Positions 55,115 to 64,000 of a stretch of DNA of 64,000 nt are shown one piece after another; the stretch's first letter is position 1, and each line of letters starts with the position of its first letter. Made by a program: the position numbers and the translations under genes. The DNA is from Limnephilus marmoratus (lineage: Eukaryota > Arthropoda > Insecta > Trichoptera > Limnephilidae), in contig OU862913.1 in NCBI GenBank assembly GCA_917880885.1, positions 22,701,286 through 22,765,285 on the forward strand, in the 5' to 3' direction. Under the pieces are notes generated by a model. That model was given only the letters and a program-made list of their open reading frames with translations. It had not been told where the DNA came from and searched no databases.

Positions 55115-56065
55115 TTCTTTTCGCACGCTAGATTTGGGGGGTAAGCTGATGAATGCGTTACGAAAAGTGGTGATTGTTACGAAAAATGTCATGCGAACGG
55201 TAATCGATGCGAACGGTGATCGATTGTTAGGCGAACGGTCGGACCTTTACGCACGCTTTAAGACTTGGGGAGGGATAAGGATAAGGATAAGGATAAGGAT
55301 AAGGATAAGGATAAGGATAAGGATAAGGATAAGGATAAGGATAAGGATAAGGATAAGGATAAGGATAAGGATAAGGATAAGGATAAGGATAAGGATAAGG
55401 ATAAGGATAAGGATAAGGATAAGGATAAGGATAAGGATAAGGATAAGGATAAGGATAAGGATAAGGATAAGGATAAGGATAAGGATAAGGATAAGGATAA
55501 GGATAAGGATAAGGATAAGGATAAGGATAAGGATAAGGATAAGATAAGGATAAGGATAAGGATAAGGATAAGGATAAGGATAAGGATAAGGATAAGGATA
55601 AGGATAAGGATAAGGATAAGGATAAGGATAAGGATAAGGATAAGGATAAGGATAAGGATAAGGATAAGGATAAGGATAAGGATAAGGATAAGGATAAGGA
55701 TAAGGATAAGGATAAGGATAAGGATAAGGATAAGGATAAGGATAAGGATAAGGATAAGGATAAGGATAAGGATAAGGATAAGGATAAGGATAAGGATAAG
55801 GATAAGATTAAGGATAAGGATAAGGATAAGGATAAGGATAAGGATAAGGATGATCACCCCAAGGTCGTAGGTTACCCCAAGGTCGTAGGTCACCCCAAGG
55901 TCGTAGGTCACCCCAAGGTCGTAGGTCACCCCATGGTCATTTTTCACCCCAATGTCATATGTCACCCCTAGGTCATAGGTCACCCCGTTCGCTGAGTATG
56001 GTAACTTAGCAGGGATACCTGGGTTCATTGGGCGAGGTTGGTCTTGTAGTTTTACTTCAGTCGTG
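55115..56065 (+). mobile_element. GGATAA element, expanded copy
   Basis: It is collinear with 45585-46065: AAAACTTCTTTTCGCACGC, GCGAACGGTAATCGATGCG, then about 96 GGATAA units (55275-55850) in place of about five. About seven CACCCCAAGGTCGTAGGT units and TAGTTTTACTTCAGTCGTGTG follow. The hexamer run has two small interruptions (near 55541 and 55805). Long Lys-Asp, Ile-Arg and Leu-Ser/Ile-Leu ORFs here come from the hexamer and are not genes. It lies in the protease intron between the His and Asp exons. Confidence 0.85.
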
Positions 56066-56328
56066 TGGTCTAAATAACTGCGTAGCAAGGACTCGGACAT
56101 TTAACAGTCTGAATAGACGTTCCATACATTGCATGAACACCTTTTACACATGGTTTTGACCAGATGCGTATCGCGTAACGTGCCTTAGGCACGTGGTTGC
56201 AGGTCAACTAAATTCTTGAAATACAGACTAGGAGGGGCTTCCTCCAACTCCGTTGAACCAATTTTTTCGCTTATGTCTAATCTAAATATAATATATCAAT
56301 GGTTTTGAAGCAAAAATTTATGCCTTAC

Positions 56329-56450
56329 CTTCCAATATTAGGGTACAGACAATGTGCCGCAGTCATGACCCACTGGTCACTGATTAGGGTTCCACCACAC
56401 CTCCAGGTAATGGTGAAGGGTCTTTCTTGGCCTGGGTAACCCAGGGCAGC
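56329..56450 (-). CDS. serine protease, first visible exon (catalytic His)
   Basis: The acceptor GTTTTTACAG ends at 56451 and the donor is GTAAGG at 56328. The exon has 40 codons plus 2 nt. It encodes AALGYPGQERPFTITW, then RCGGTLISDQWVMTAAHC, with the catalytic His57 in TAAHC. The CGG.LIS..WV.TAAHC block is diagnostic of the S1 family. The N-terminal activation site (R-IVGG-type) and any clip domain would be in an exon further upstream, which I could not find before 64000. The five exons together give about 239 residues with His, Asp and Ser all intact, so the gene looks functional. Its substrate is unknown. Confidence 0.85.
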
Positions 56451-56621
56451 CTGTAAAAACATCATTTTTTTACACTGAAATGAACATTTGGCAAAGCTGA
56501 GCTTTTTAAAAATGTTGATACCTGCGGGGTTTTAAAAGTAATAATAATAATAATATTAGTTTGATTTGTAAAGTACCATTTTAATGAAAAATCATCTCAA
56601 GGGTGCTGTACGAATTTATAA

Positions 56622-57033
56622 TTTACTAGCTGGTTCCCGGCAAAGAAACAAATTGTTTCTCCCTGCATATCCTCGTGCGTTCTCGTTCCTCTCCCGCGTC
56701 CCCTTCCCCTCCCGCCATCTCTCTCCCCTCTCCCACTTTTTTCGAACAGCTCGCGTGCCACCCATTGTATAAAATCATAAATTCAATGTTTGATACCCCT
56801 GATTTATTATATGTAATTTCTTTTCATACTCCAGGCAGGTCAGTCACAAGACAGTACCTACCATATTATTGTAGCAATTCTAAGTCAACAAGTCAATATT
56901 ATACTCATATGCGATGGATTCAACAGCTTGGAAACAAATACTCCGATGTTGTTGATATATTTAGTACATCAATTTTATTATATAAGCATACCTTATTGAA
57001 AATTTTTTCATCAAATAGGGGAATATTTTGATA
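56622..57033 (+). pseudogene. Helitron end joined to a non-LTR ORF2 tail
   Basis: ACTAGCTGGTTCCCGGCAAAG (56622) and a pyrimidine-rich tract to about 56765 look like an inverted Helitron 3' end. An open frame then reads YKIINSMFDTPDLLYVISFH, then TPGRSVTRQYLPYYCSNSKS, ending with RGIF and a stop at 57031. It is a relative of 52860-53147. No RT is present. Confidence 0.6.
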
Positions 57034-57458
57034 AAGCTATTAAAATTGACTAACACATTGACAGTATTTTGTTGGCTGAAAGAAAAAAAACTATTTCAGA
57101 TTTTTTGTTTTTTGTATTTTGTACCTACATCCTGTGTGGTTCAAATTCGATACCTAATATTTTTACTTTGTATTTATTTTTGTGCAAATGTTTTCAATTT
57201 CAATTTCAATTCAGTGCCGGCAACCCGGGCGTTTATTTATTATTAGTTATGTACAACATGATTTTTTTTCCTTACCCTCCTCACTAGACTAAAGTCTGTT
57301 CTGAGGCTGGTAACTAACAATTTCTAATTACATAAAAACAAATAAGTGGTAAAAAAAAGAAAAAAAGAAACATATATATTATAGTAAAAAATAATAATAA
57401 TAAAATAAGAGGAAAATCAGAATTTAAAAACAGAGTAGAAAATAGAAAATATATAATA

Positions 57459-60400
57459 TTAGATATTAAGAATATTACTTATCTCTCTTCTTTTCTTGAC
57501 ATTCAACCAGTTTAAAAATCTTTTGAAAACCCATTTCAAATTATTAGATGCGACGTAGGTCTTTGTTTGGGCTACAAACTTATTGAATATATATGGTGCC
57601 AAGTAAGATTCATGTTTTTTTGCAAAATTTGATTTGATATATGGTACTTGTAATTGATTGTGTGTGTTTGCTCTTGTGTATTGCGAGTGAGTTATGAAGT
57701 GTGGTGATATTTTTATGCATTTTTTGTAGATGATCTTCTTTATGAATAGTTTATTTATGTCTAATAGGTTATTGTTGATCATTATCTGTTCTGTCGGATG
57801 TTGATAAGGCTTTCTAAACATAATTCTGATTATTGTTTTATGATTAATTTTAAGTGATTTGAGGTGAGTCTCTGCTGCTGCTCCCCATACAGAAATACCA
57901 TACATTAGAATACTTTGACAGAGTGCATAATATATATTTTTTAGCTGAGGTAGTGACATAATGTTTCGAATTGTTTTGAAGATGTAAGAGAGTTTCCGTA
58001 TTTTTTTTTGTAATTAGGTTAATTTGGAGATCCCATTTTAAGTTATTGTCAACAGTTAAACCGAGATATTTAATATTTTGCGCATAATCAATTTTGTCAC
58101 AAACACAGCGTGAGTTAGTTAATGAGGTAACTGTGCAGGGGTGAAGATGTAGTTGTGGGCGACTATCTGGCTGACCAGCTAATGTTTTACTGAAAGTTAA
58201 GTATTTTGTTTTAGAAATATTTAGTGTCAGTAGATTATTTATTAGCCATTTATTTACTTCAGTCATCCCTGCTTCCGTGTTTTTGAAGACGTTTTCCCGT
58301 GATTGGGCTTTGAATAAAATTACAGTGTCATCTGCATAACTGATAACTTTGTACTCTATGTTCCCTAGGCTTATCTCAGTTAGACTGTTAATGTAGATGA
58401 GAAACATTATGGGACCTAAGACGCTGCCTTGGGGTACTCCATACCTGTTGCCTACTTTGTCACTTTCTTGATTATTGATTTTTACAATTTGTTGTCTATT
58501 TTCAATGTAGCTGATGAACCATTTTAGTGGTGGACCTGTTATTCCAATGTTTTTGAGTTTTTGTTGGAGTAATTTGTGTGAGATGGTGTCGAAAGCTTTT
58601 GCTAGGTCTAAGAACACTCCTAACACCTTTGAACCGCCATCTAGGTTTTTCACTATGTAGGAGGTTAGTTCCGATAAGGCGTCTTCTGTTCCCATTTTCG
58701 CTCGAAACCCGAATTGGCGGGTGGAGATCAGTTTGTGTTTGTCAAGGTATGCGAGCAGTCTTTTTTTCATAGTTTTTTCTAGTAGTTTCGATAGCGAATT
58801 TAGGAGAGTGATTGGTCTGTAATTTAAGATCAGCGTTTTGTCTCCCGATTTATGTATTGGAGTAATACAACCTATTTTTAGATGATCGGGGACAAAGCCG
58901 AGGCTTTAACTTTGGTTGAAAATATGTTGAAGTGGTATAAGTATATGTTCTCGGAGACTAATCAGTATATGATTGGAGAGGTTATCTGGGCCCACAGCGC
59001 AATTTGGTTTGAGAGAAATAATTAAATCCGATATTTCCTTTGTACTTATTTTGTGAGCATAAAACGAATGATTTGGTTGCAGGGTAGAGGATAGTTTGGT
59101 TAAAGAGTCTTTTGTTGTGCCGTTTTTTAAAAGAATTTTTTCAGCCAAGTTAGATCCAACTTTTGCAAATTGGGAGTTAATAAAATTTGCTATTTTACCA
59201 GGTTCATTTTTTGTAAGGGTTTTGTTTCCATTTATTAACAGTACTTTGATCTTCGAGTCTTTTTTCGTATTGGAGAAAGTAATATCTTTGACGATTTTCC
59301 AGATTTTTTTGGGGTCATTTTTGGCGGATTTTATTTCTTTTTTGTAGTACTTGTATTTGGCTTGTTTGATTAATTTATTACAAAGGTTTCTATATAGCAG
59401 GTAATTATTTTTTAGTTTGTCATTATACGGGTTTTTGCGTACTTGCATGTGCATTGTGTCTCTTTTATGAATGCTGTTTACTAATCCTTTCGTGATCCAG
59501 GGTGTTATTTTTTTTGTCTTTATGTGAGTAGTTTTTCGGGGTATTTTTTGTTGTATGTTTAGCAATATAGGTTCCAACTGTGGTCATAAATGTGTTCAGC
59601 GCGTTGTTTGGATCGGGTTCATTTATTACATTTGACCAAGATTCATTATGTATGTCCTCTATTAGGGACTTAAAATTGATTTTGTCTTGTACGGAGTTGT
59701 TTTTTTCATCTTTTTGTTTCTTGTTAAGATGTATGCTTAGTGTAGTAGTGAAATGATCTGTGACCGTTGATCGAATAATGGATAAAGATGTTTTTTTCCT
59801 AGTTTTAACAAATATATGGTAAATACAGGATTCAGAGTTTGACGTAATTCTTGTTGGTGAGTTGATTGTCGAATTTAATCCATAGTGAGTAAGTAGACTT
59901 AAGTATTCTGTGGTTATTGGTTGCCCGTTTAGTAAGTTAATATTCATATCCCCTGCAATAATTAATTGTTGTGTTTTGTTTATTTTTTTCGAGAAGTTTA
60001 TTTAAGGAGTTGAAGAAAGGTGAGAGATTGTTATAGCATGCTGGTCTGTAGACGGCAAATATGGAGATGTCTGGTCCGAGGGCGATTTGGATACAGTTTG
60101 CTTCGATTAGGTTGATTTCTGTTTTTGATGAGTTTAGTAAATCTTTGGCAAAGATTACTATACCGTCGTTTTGATTTAGATGTTTTGTGGAATGGAGAGT
60201 TGTATAGTCCTTTAAGTTTAGGTTTGTGTACGAGTCATCTAACCAGCATTCAGTCAAGATAATAATGTCGAAGCTTATGTTTATTTCGTTTAGGAGGATC
60301 GAGAAATTACCGAAGTTCTTTCGAATACTTCTAATGTTTTGGGATATTATGTTTAAGTTGTGTTTTTTTGTGAACAGAAAATTACAATCTGTCGCTTTGT

Positions 60401-60506
60401 CAAAAGTGTGTTCTGAGTTGTTAAATGTTTCTGTATCAATATTAAGTTGAATGATCATGTTGCGGTTGCGAAGATACATAAGTTGATCCATACAAAGTTC
60501 ACACAT
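57459..60506 (-). pseudogene. Element 4 ORF2: APE endonuclease / reverse transcriptase with several frameshifts
   Basis: The start ATG at 60506 (MCELCMDQLMYL) overlaps the repeat ORF. APE: SQNIRSIRKNF, LTECW and AVYRPACY in frame one. After a shift near 59945 come LTHYGLNSTINSPTRI and STVTDHF, then a shift near 59475. ITPWITKGLVNSIHKR runs to NCAVGPDNLS (shift near 58900). RT follows with FLDLAKAFDTISH, GVPQGSVLGPIMF, IYINSL and ISYADDTVILF, with another shift near 57960-58000. The C-terminus is SILMYGISVWGAAAET to NILNI. Four or so lesions make it dead. Confidence 0.85.
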
Positions 60507-62513
60507 TTTGCTAGTGGTGGTAAATTAGGAGTAATATAGGAGTAAAAATTGAAAGTAAAATTATTCAAATACTTTGGATAATAAAAACCTTTAAAAACAT
60601 AACATTTCATGGTAGAATAATTAGAATACTTTGGATAATAAAATAGAATCCTTTTAAACCATAAAATTTGATGGTAGACTAATTCAAAGAGTTTGTATAA
60701 TAAAAAATATATAAAACAGTAACATTTGATGGTAAAATAATAGCAGTATTTTGGATAATAGAAACCTTTAAAAACATAAAATTGGTTGGTAAAATAATGA
60801 AAATACTTAGGATAATAAAAACCTTGAGATGCACAAAATTTTAAAGGGAAATTATTTAAGTACTTTGAATAATAAAAACCTTTGAAACAATAAAATTTGA
60901 CAGTAAAATTATTCAAATACTTTGGATAATAAAAACCTTTGGTACAATTTAATTTGATGGAAAAATAAGTTGAGTAATATGGGTAATAAAAACTTTTAGA
61001 ACAATAAAGTAATATGGTAATAATGATGGTAAAATAAATCAAATACTTAGGATAATTAAAACATTTAAAGCAATAGTATTTGATGGTATAATAATAAAAA
61101 AACATTGGATAATAAAAACCTTTAAAAATATAAAATTTCATGGTAAAATAAGTAGAATACTTTGGATAATAAAATAGAATCCTTTTAGACCTTAAATTTT
61201 TATGATAGAATAATTCAAAAACTTTGGATAATAAAAAATATTTAAAACAGTAACATTTGATGGTAAAATAATAACAGTACTTTGGATAATAGAAACCTTT
61301 AAACACATGAAATTTGATGGTAAAATAATGAAAATACTTTGGATAATAAAAACCTCGAAAAGCATAAAATTTTAAAGGAAAATCATTCAAGTACTTTGAA
61401 TATTAAAAACCTTTAAAACAATAAAGTTTGACAGTAAAATTATTCAAATACTTTGGATAATAAAAACCTTCGGTACAATGTAATTTGATGGAAAAATTAG
61501 TTGAATAATTTGGGTAATAAAAACTTTTAGAGCAATAAAAATTGTTGTTAAAATAATTCAAATACTTTGGATAATTAGATTTAATAATAAAAATACCTTG
61601 GATAATAAAAACCTTTAAAAACATAGAATTTCATGCTAAAATAATTAGAATAATTTGGATAATAAAATCCTTTTAAAACATAAAATTTGATGGTAAAAAA
61701 ATAAAGATACTTTGGATAATAAAAACCTTTAAAGGTATAAAATTTTATGGTAAAATACTTTAAAAACTTTAGATAATAAAAACCTTTAGAGCAATAATAT
61801 TTTATGGTAAAGTGATTAAGATAATTAGAGTAATAAAAATATTTAGAATAATAGAATTTAATGATAAAATAATTAGAAAAGTTTGGGTAGTAAAGACATT
61901 TAAAAAAATAAAATTTTATCGTAAAATAGTTAAAAAATTTTGGGTAATAAAAACCATTGGAAAAATAGAAATTGAAGTAAAAATAATTAAAATACTCTGA
62001 AAGACCTTTAAAACAATAAAGTTTGAAGGTAAAAATGTAGAGATAATTTAGGTTATAATTTGGGTTATAATAGAAAATGATGGTAAAATAATTAGAATAA
62101 TTTAGGTTATAATCGAAAATGATGGAAAAGTAATTAAAATAATTAGGGTTATAATAGAAAATGATGGAAAAATAATTAAAATAATTTGGGTTATAATAGA
62201 AAATGATGGAAAAATAATTAAAAAAATTTGGGTAATAAAAACATTCAAAACAATCAATTTTTATGATAAGATAACTTAAATAAATTGGGTAAAAAAAACA
62301 TATAGAATAATAAGATTTGATGTTAAAATAATTAAAATGGTTTTGGTAATAAAAACATTTAGTGCAGTAAAATTTGGTGTTAAAATAATTTGGATTATAG
62401 AAAGAATTAGAAAGATTTTTGTAAACAGAATCGGTAGAAATAATTAATGAAATGGGACTTGTAGGGGAATAATATAGTTGCAATGATTGCAATTTGTTAA
62501 ATAATTCTGCCAT
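60455..62513 (-). pseudogene. repeat-encoded ORF (ORF-R4) in element 4
   Basis: Three overlapping open frames cover the array: 62513-61581 (starts MAELFNKLQSLQLYYS, 47 nt after the ORF1 stop), 61624-61403 and 61390-60455. Together they are about 690 codons with two frame changes. The product would be a Tyr/Phe/Lys/Asn repeat protein (FYYPKYLNNFTVK and similar). Its last 52 nt overlap ORF2. I know of no homologue. The placement mirrors ORF-R5 in element 5. It could be a degraded third ORF or a non-coding array that happens to lack stops. Confidence 0.4.
60541..62510 (-). repeat. tandem array of ~35 57-bp units between ORF1 and ORF2 of element 4
   Basis: On the plus strand the unit is roughly TTTGGATAATAAAAACCTTT plus AAAACATAAAATTTGATGG and TAAAATAATT. 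Most spacings are 57 nt, with some 54, 60 and 63 variants, and a more degenerate section near 62040-62230. Read in the element direction, each unit is 19 codons, about FYYPKYFNYFTIKFYCFKG. Confidence 0.85.
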
Positions 62514-62560
62514 TATGATTTATTGCAATACAGGAAGTTTATAGTAGAATGCTTAGTTAT

Positions 62561-63472
62561 CTACAGTTGAATCCCCATTTTTTTCAAATCATTTTCATGT
62601 TTTATTTCAATTATTTTTTCCCCAGTTGCTTTGGGGACAATCAATTTATTTGATTTGAACCATACGAATTGATAAAGGGTTTCTTTGGCCCTTTGCTTCG
62701 TTTTCCACATCAGTTCCTTGAAGTAAGGAGAGAGTACTTCATTGATGAAGATAGGAGAGTTTGGGTTTAGGGTTTTGGCCTCTTTCTTTAGCGAGAGCAA
62801 CGATTCCCTTGTTTTTTGGCTGTAGAAGGCAATGTGTAGTTTGACCGGGGTGTTCCGCCTGCGATCTTGTGTCCTGGTCACCATGCGGATGTCTTGTTGT
62901 TGGAGGGGCAGTCCCAGCGAGCCAGCTACCCGAAGAACGGCCTCCGCGGGTTGTTCTCCTGTCCGTAAGTCCACACCCGCCATTTCCACGCTGTCGGAGA
63001 GTTTGACTTGTTCTAAATCCGCGAGTCGACTTTCCAGGGAAGAGATTCTGTTGTTTTTTTTTTCGTTTTCCTCGCGTAGGAATTTTGCTTCTTTATGAAT
63101 GTCCTCTACTTGTTTGAATTTTAATAGCAGGTCTTCATATTGTTTGCAGATGAATTCACTGCTTCTTTTGAGGTCATTAATTTCCTCCTCAAACATTTGT
63201 TTTATTTCAAAAATTTTGTCATCAAAATGTTTGGTGAGACGATTATATAAGGAGTCGGCTTCTGATCCGAGTGTCGCGGCCGACGTAGCAGGTGAGCTCG
63301 GTCTGCTTTTGCATTTTGGGCATTTCCAAATTTGTTTATTTTTTAATGACATTTTTTTGAAATTGATATCTGTGATATTTAAGCAATTGTTATGGAAACC
63401 GATGTTGCAAGTGGCACACGTGAGCGCATGGTCATTTTTGGTGATAAGGTTTAGGCAGGCTTCGCAATTCAT
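62561..63472 (-). CDS. Element 4 ORF1: PHD-finger, coiled-coil nucleic-acid-binding protein (303 aa)
   Basis: This is a complete ORF from ATG 63472. Residues 1-60 form a PHD-type zinc finger (CEAC, CATCNIGFHNNC, WKCPKC; Cys4-His-Cys3 spacing). A coiled coil follows (residues about 75-150, with HKEAKFLREENEKKNNRISS). The C-terminal block VKLHIAFYSQKTRESLLSLK, then FINEVLSPYFKELMWKTK and YQFVWFKSNKLIVPKATGEK is the conserved domain of CR1-type insect ORF1 proteins, also seen in element 3. It likely binds the element RNA, and the PHD finger may contact chromatin (inference). No break. Confidence 0.85.
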   Translation of the reverse strand: MNCEACLNLITKNDHALTCATCNIGFHNNCLNITDINFKKMSLKNKQIWKCPKCKSRPSSPATSAATLGSEADSLYNRLTKHFDDKIFEIKQMFEEEINDLKRSSEFICKQYEDLLLKFKQVEDIHKEAKFLREENEKKNNRISSLESRLADLEQVKLSDSVEMAGVDLRTGEQPAEAVLRVAGSLGLPLQQQDIRMVTRTQDRRRNTPVKLHIAFYSQKTRESLLSLKKEAKTLNPNSPIFINEVLSPYFKELMWKTKQRAKETLYQFVWFKSNKLIVPKATGEKIIEIKHENDLKKMGIQL

Positions 63473-63659
63473 TGTTGGTTCGTTTTTTTTTTTTTTTCTT
63501 TATTTTTTAAATAAATATTCGGAAGAGTAGGATTCGGTGGATAGTGCGGCCTCTGTGTGGTGATCGAGCTAATAGATTTGTAATGTTTCTAATAATGTTC
63601 TTGTTATTGCTCGCAGACACAGATGGCGTTAAATAAAAAAGAAAATAAATAAATAAAGG

Positions 63660-64000
63660 TTATAGTGAAATTTGCTTATTTAACTTATTTAACTGATCTG
63701 GTATGCACTGTGTAACATTTGCTGCTAGCGTCGTGAGCGATTCGCAAATTTCGCATGATTTGGTTGGCAGCATTGCACTCCGAAGGGGCGGCAGATGTTT
63801 CGAGATGCTTCGGAAAAAGTTCGGGCGCTTCAGTTTGGATCGAGCAAGCCCAAGTAGCGGAGCGGATACCTGCGACGGATTGAAACCAACATCACCATGG
63901 CGCATCGAATTCGTAACGTTAATCTAAATCCTAATATATTATTTATTTTAGTCAGATATTCAAGGTTACCATTTTGGTTTTACTATTTAATACTTGGGTG
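63660..64000. other. unassigned stretch at the window edge
   Basis: An open minus-strand frame (63905-63660) reads MRHGDVGFNPSQVSAPLLGL, then SKSCEICESLTTLAANVTQC. The phrase TTCAATCCGTCGCAG followed by GTATCC could be a splice donor. I do not recognise the protein. It lies beyond the leader of element 4, next to an AATAAATAAAG run, so it may be part of another repeat. Confidence 0.3.

Larger units (their letters stand above)
57260..63600 (-). mobile_element. Element 4: CR1-like non-LTR with PHD-finger ORF1, repeat ORF and ORF2
   Basis: In coding order: a 5' leader (about 63600-63473), ORF1 (63472-62561), a 57-bp repeat array with long open frames (62513-60541), ORF2 (60506-57459, frameshifted) and a 3' UTR with the CCTCCTCACTAG..CTGAGG motif (57275-57312). 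It appears near full length, but ORF2 is inactivated. No target duplication was identified. Confidence 0.8.

Noticed and set aside
55257..56100. Long ORFs of Lys-Asp, Ile-Arg and Leu-Ser/Ile-Leu dipeptides
   Set aside because: They are direct translations of the GGATAA hexamer in several frames on both strands, with no start context or conserved flank.
63660..63905. Upstream exon of the serine protease
   Set aside because: A possible splice donor is present, but the encoded residues do not fit an activation peptide or a clip domain and the phase link to the exon at 56450 is untestable here.

Overview
The window looks like a piece of a large, transposon-rich arthropod genome, most likely an insect. 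It is AT-rich and carries (TTAGG)n-type repeats, insect-style Helitrons, hAT and mariner elements, and several jockey/CR1-type, RTE-type and R2-like (restriction-enzyme-like endonuclease) retroelements. It also holds one chymotrypsin-fold serine protease gene with canonical GT..AG introns. No bacterial operons, ribosome binding sites or CRISPR arrays are visible. The insect order is not resolved.

Host gene. The only host gene I can support is a trypsin-like serine protease on the minus strand. Five phase-compatible exons lie at 56450-56329 (catalytic His), 54856-54707 (catalytic Asp), 52616-52490, 47000-46866 and 33303-33118 (catalytic Ser and stop). They encode about 239 residues, nearly a whole catalytic domain. 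The 5' exon(s) with the activation site are not found and probably lie beyond 56.5 kb or outside the window. The four introns (1.5, 2.1, 5.5 and 13.6 kb) hold most of the mobile DNA between 33 and 56 kb.

Layout. 1-9.3 kb: an RTE insertion with a 22-bp target duplication (1546-1567 and 9281-9302) that contains a two-ORF non-LTR element (element 1), a possible solo LTR and a second non-LTR fragment (element 2). 9.4-12 kb: a satellite of about 200-bp units and a terminal-inverted-repeat element. 12-15 kb: two hAT elements side by side sharing three copies of the same 8-bp target, GTCTAGAT. 15-19 kb: Helitrons, one nested in another. 18.8-22.8 kb: element 3, a nearly intact non-LTR on the minus strand. 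23-33 kb: Helitron ends, an abundant SINE-like repeat of about 480 bp (SINE-B), an R2-like fragment disrupted by a hAT, and several non-LTR 3' ends. 33-39 kb: protease last exon, tRNA-derived SINEs, and a foldback element whose core is telomere-like repeat. 40-44.4 kb: element 5, with an apparently full-length 992-aa ORF2 preceded by an open array of seven 180-bp repeats. 45-56 kb: protease exons separated by Helitrons, a hAT with a 72-bp-arm palindrome inside it, a deleted mariner, and two copies of a GGATAA-containing element, one hugely expanded. 57-63.6 kb: element 4 (minus), with a PHD-finger ORF1, about 2 kb of 57-bp repeats that stay largely open, and a frameshifted ORF2.

Most unusual observation. 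Two different non-LTR elements (4 and 5) each have a long, coding-frame-compatible tandem-repeat ORF placed immediately upstream of ORF2 and overlapping its start. The unit lengths are whole numbers of codons (60 and 19), and the one array indel I measured is a multiple of three. This could be an extra repeat-encoded protein or a monomeric promoter array, and deserves a direct test.
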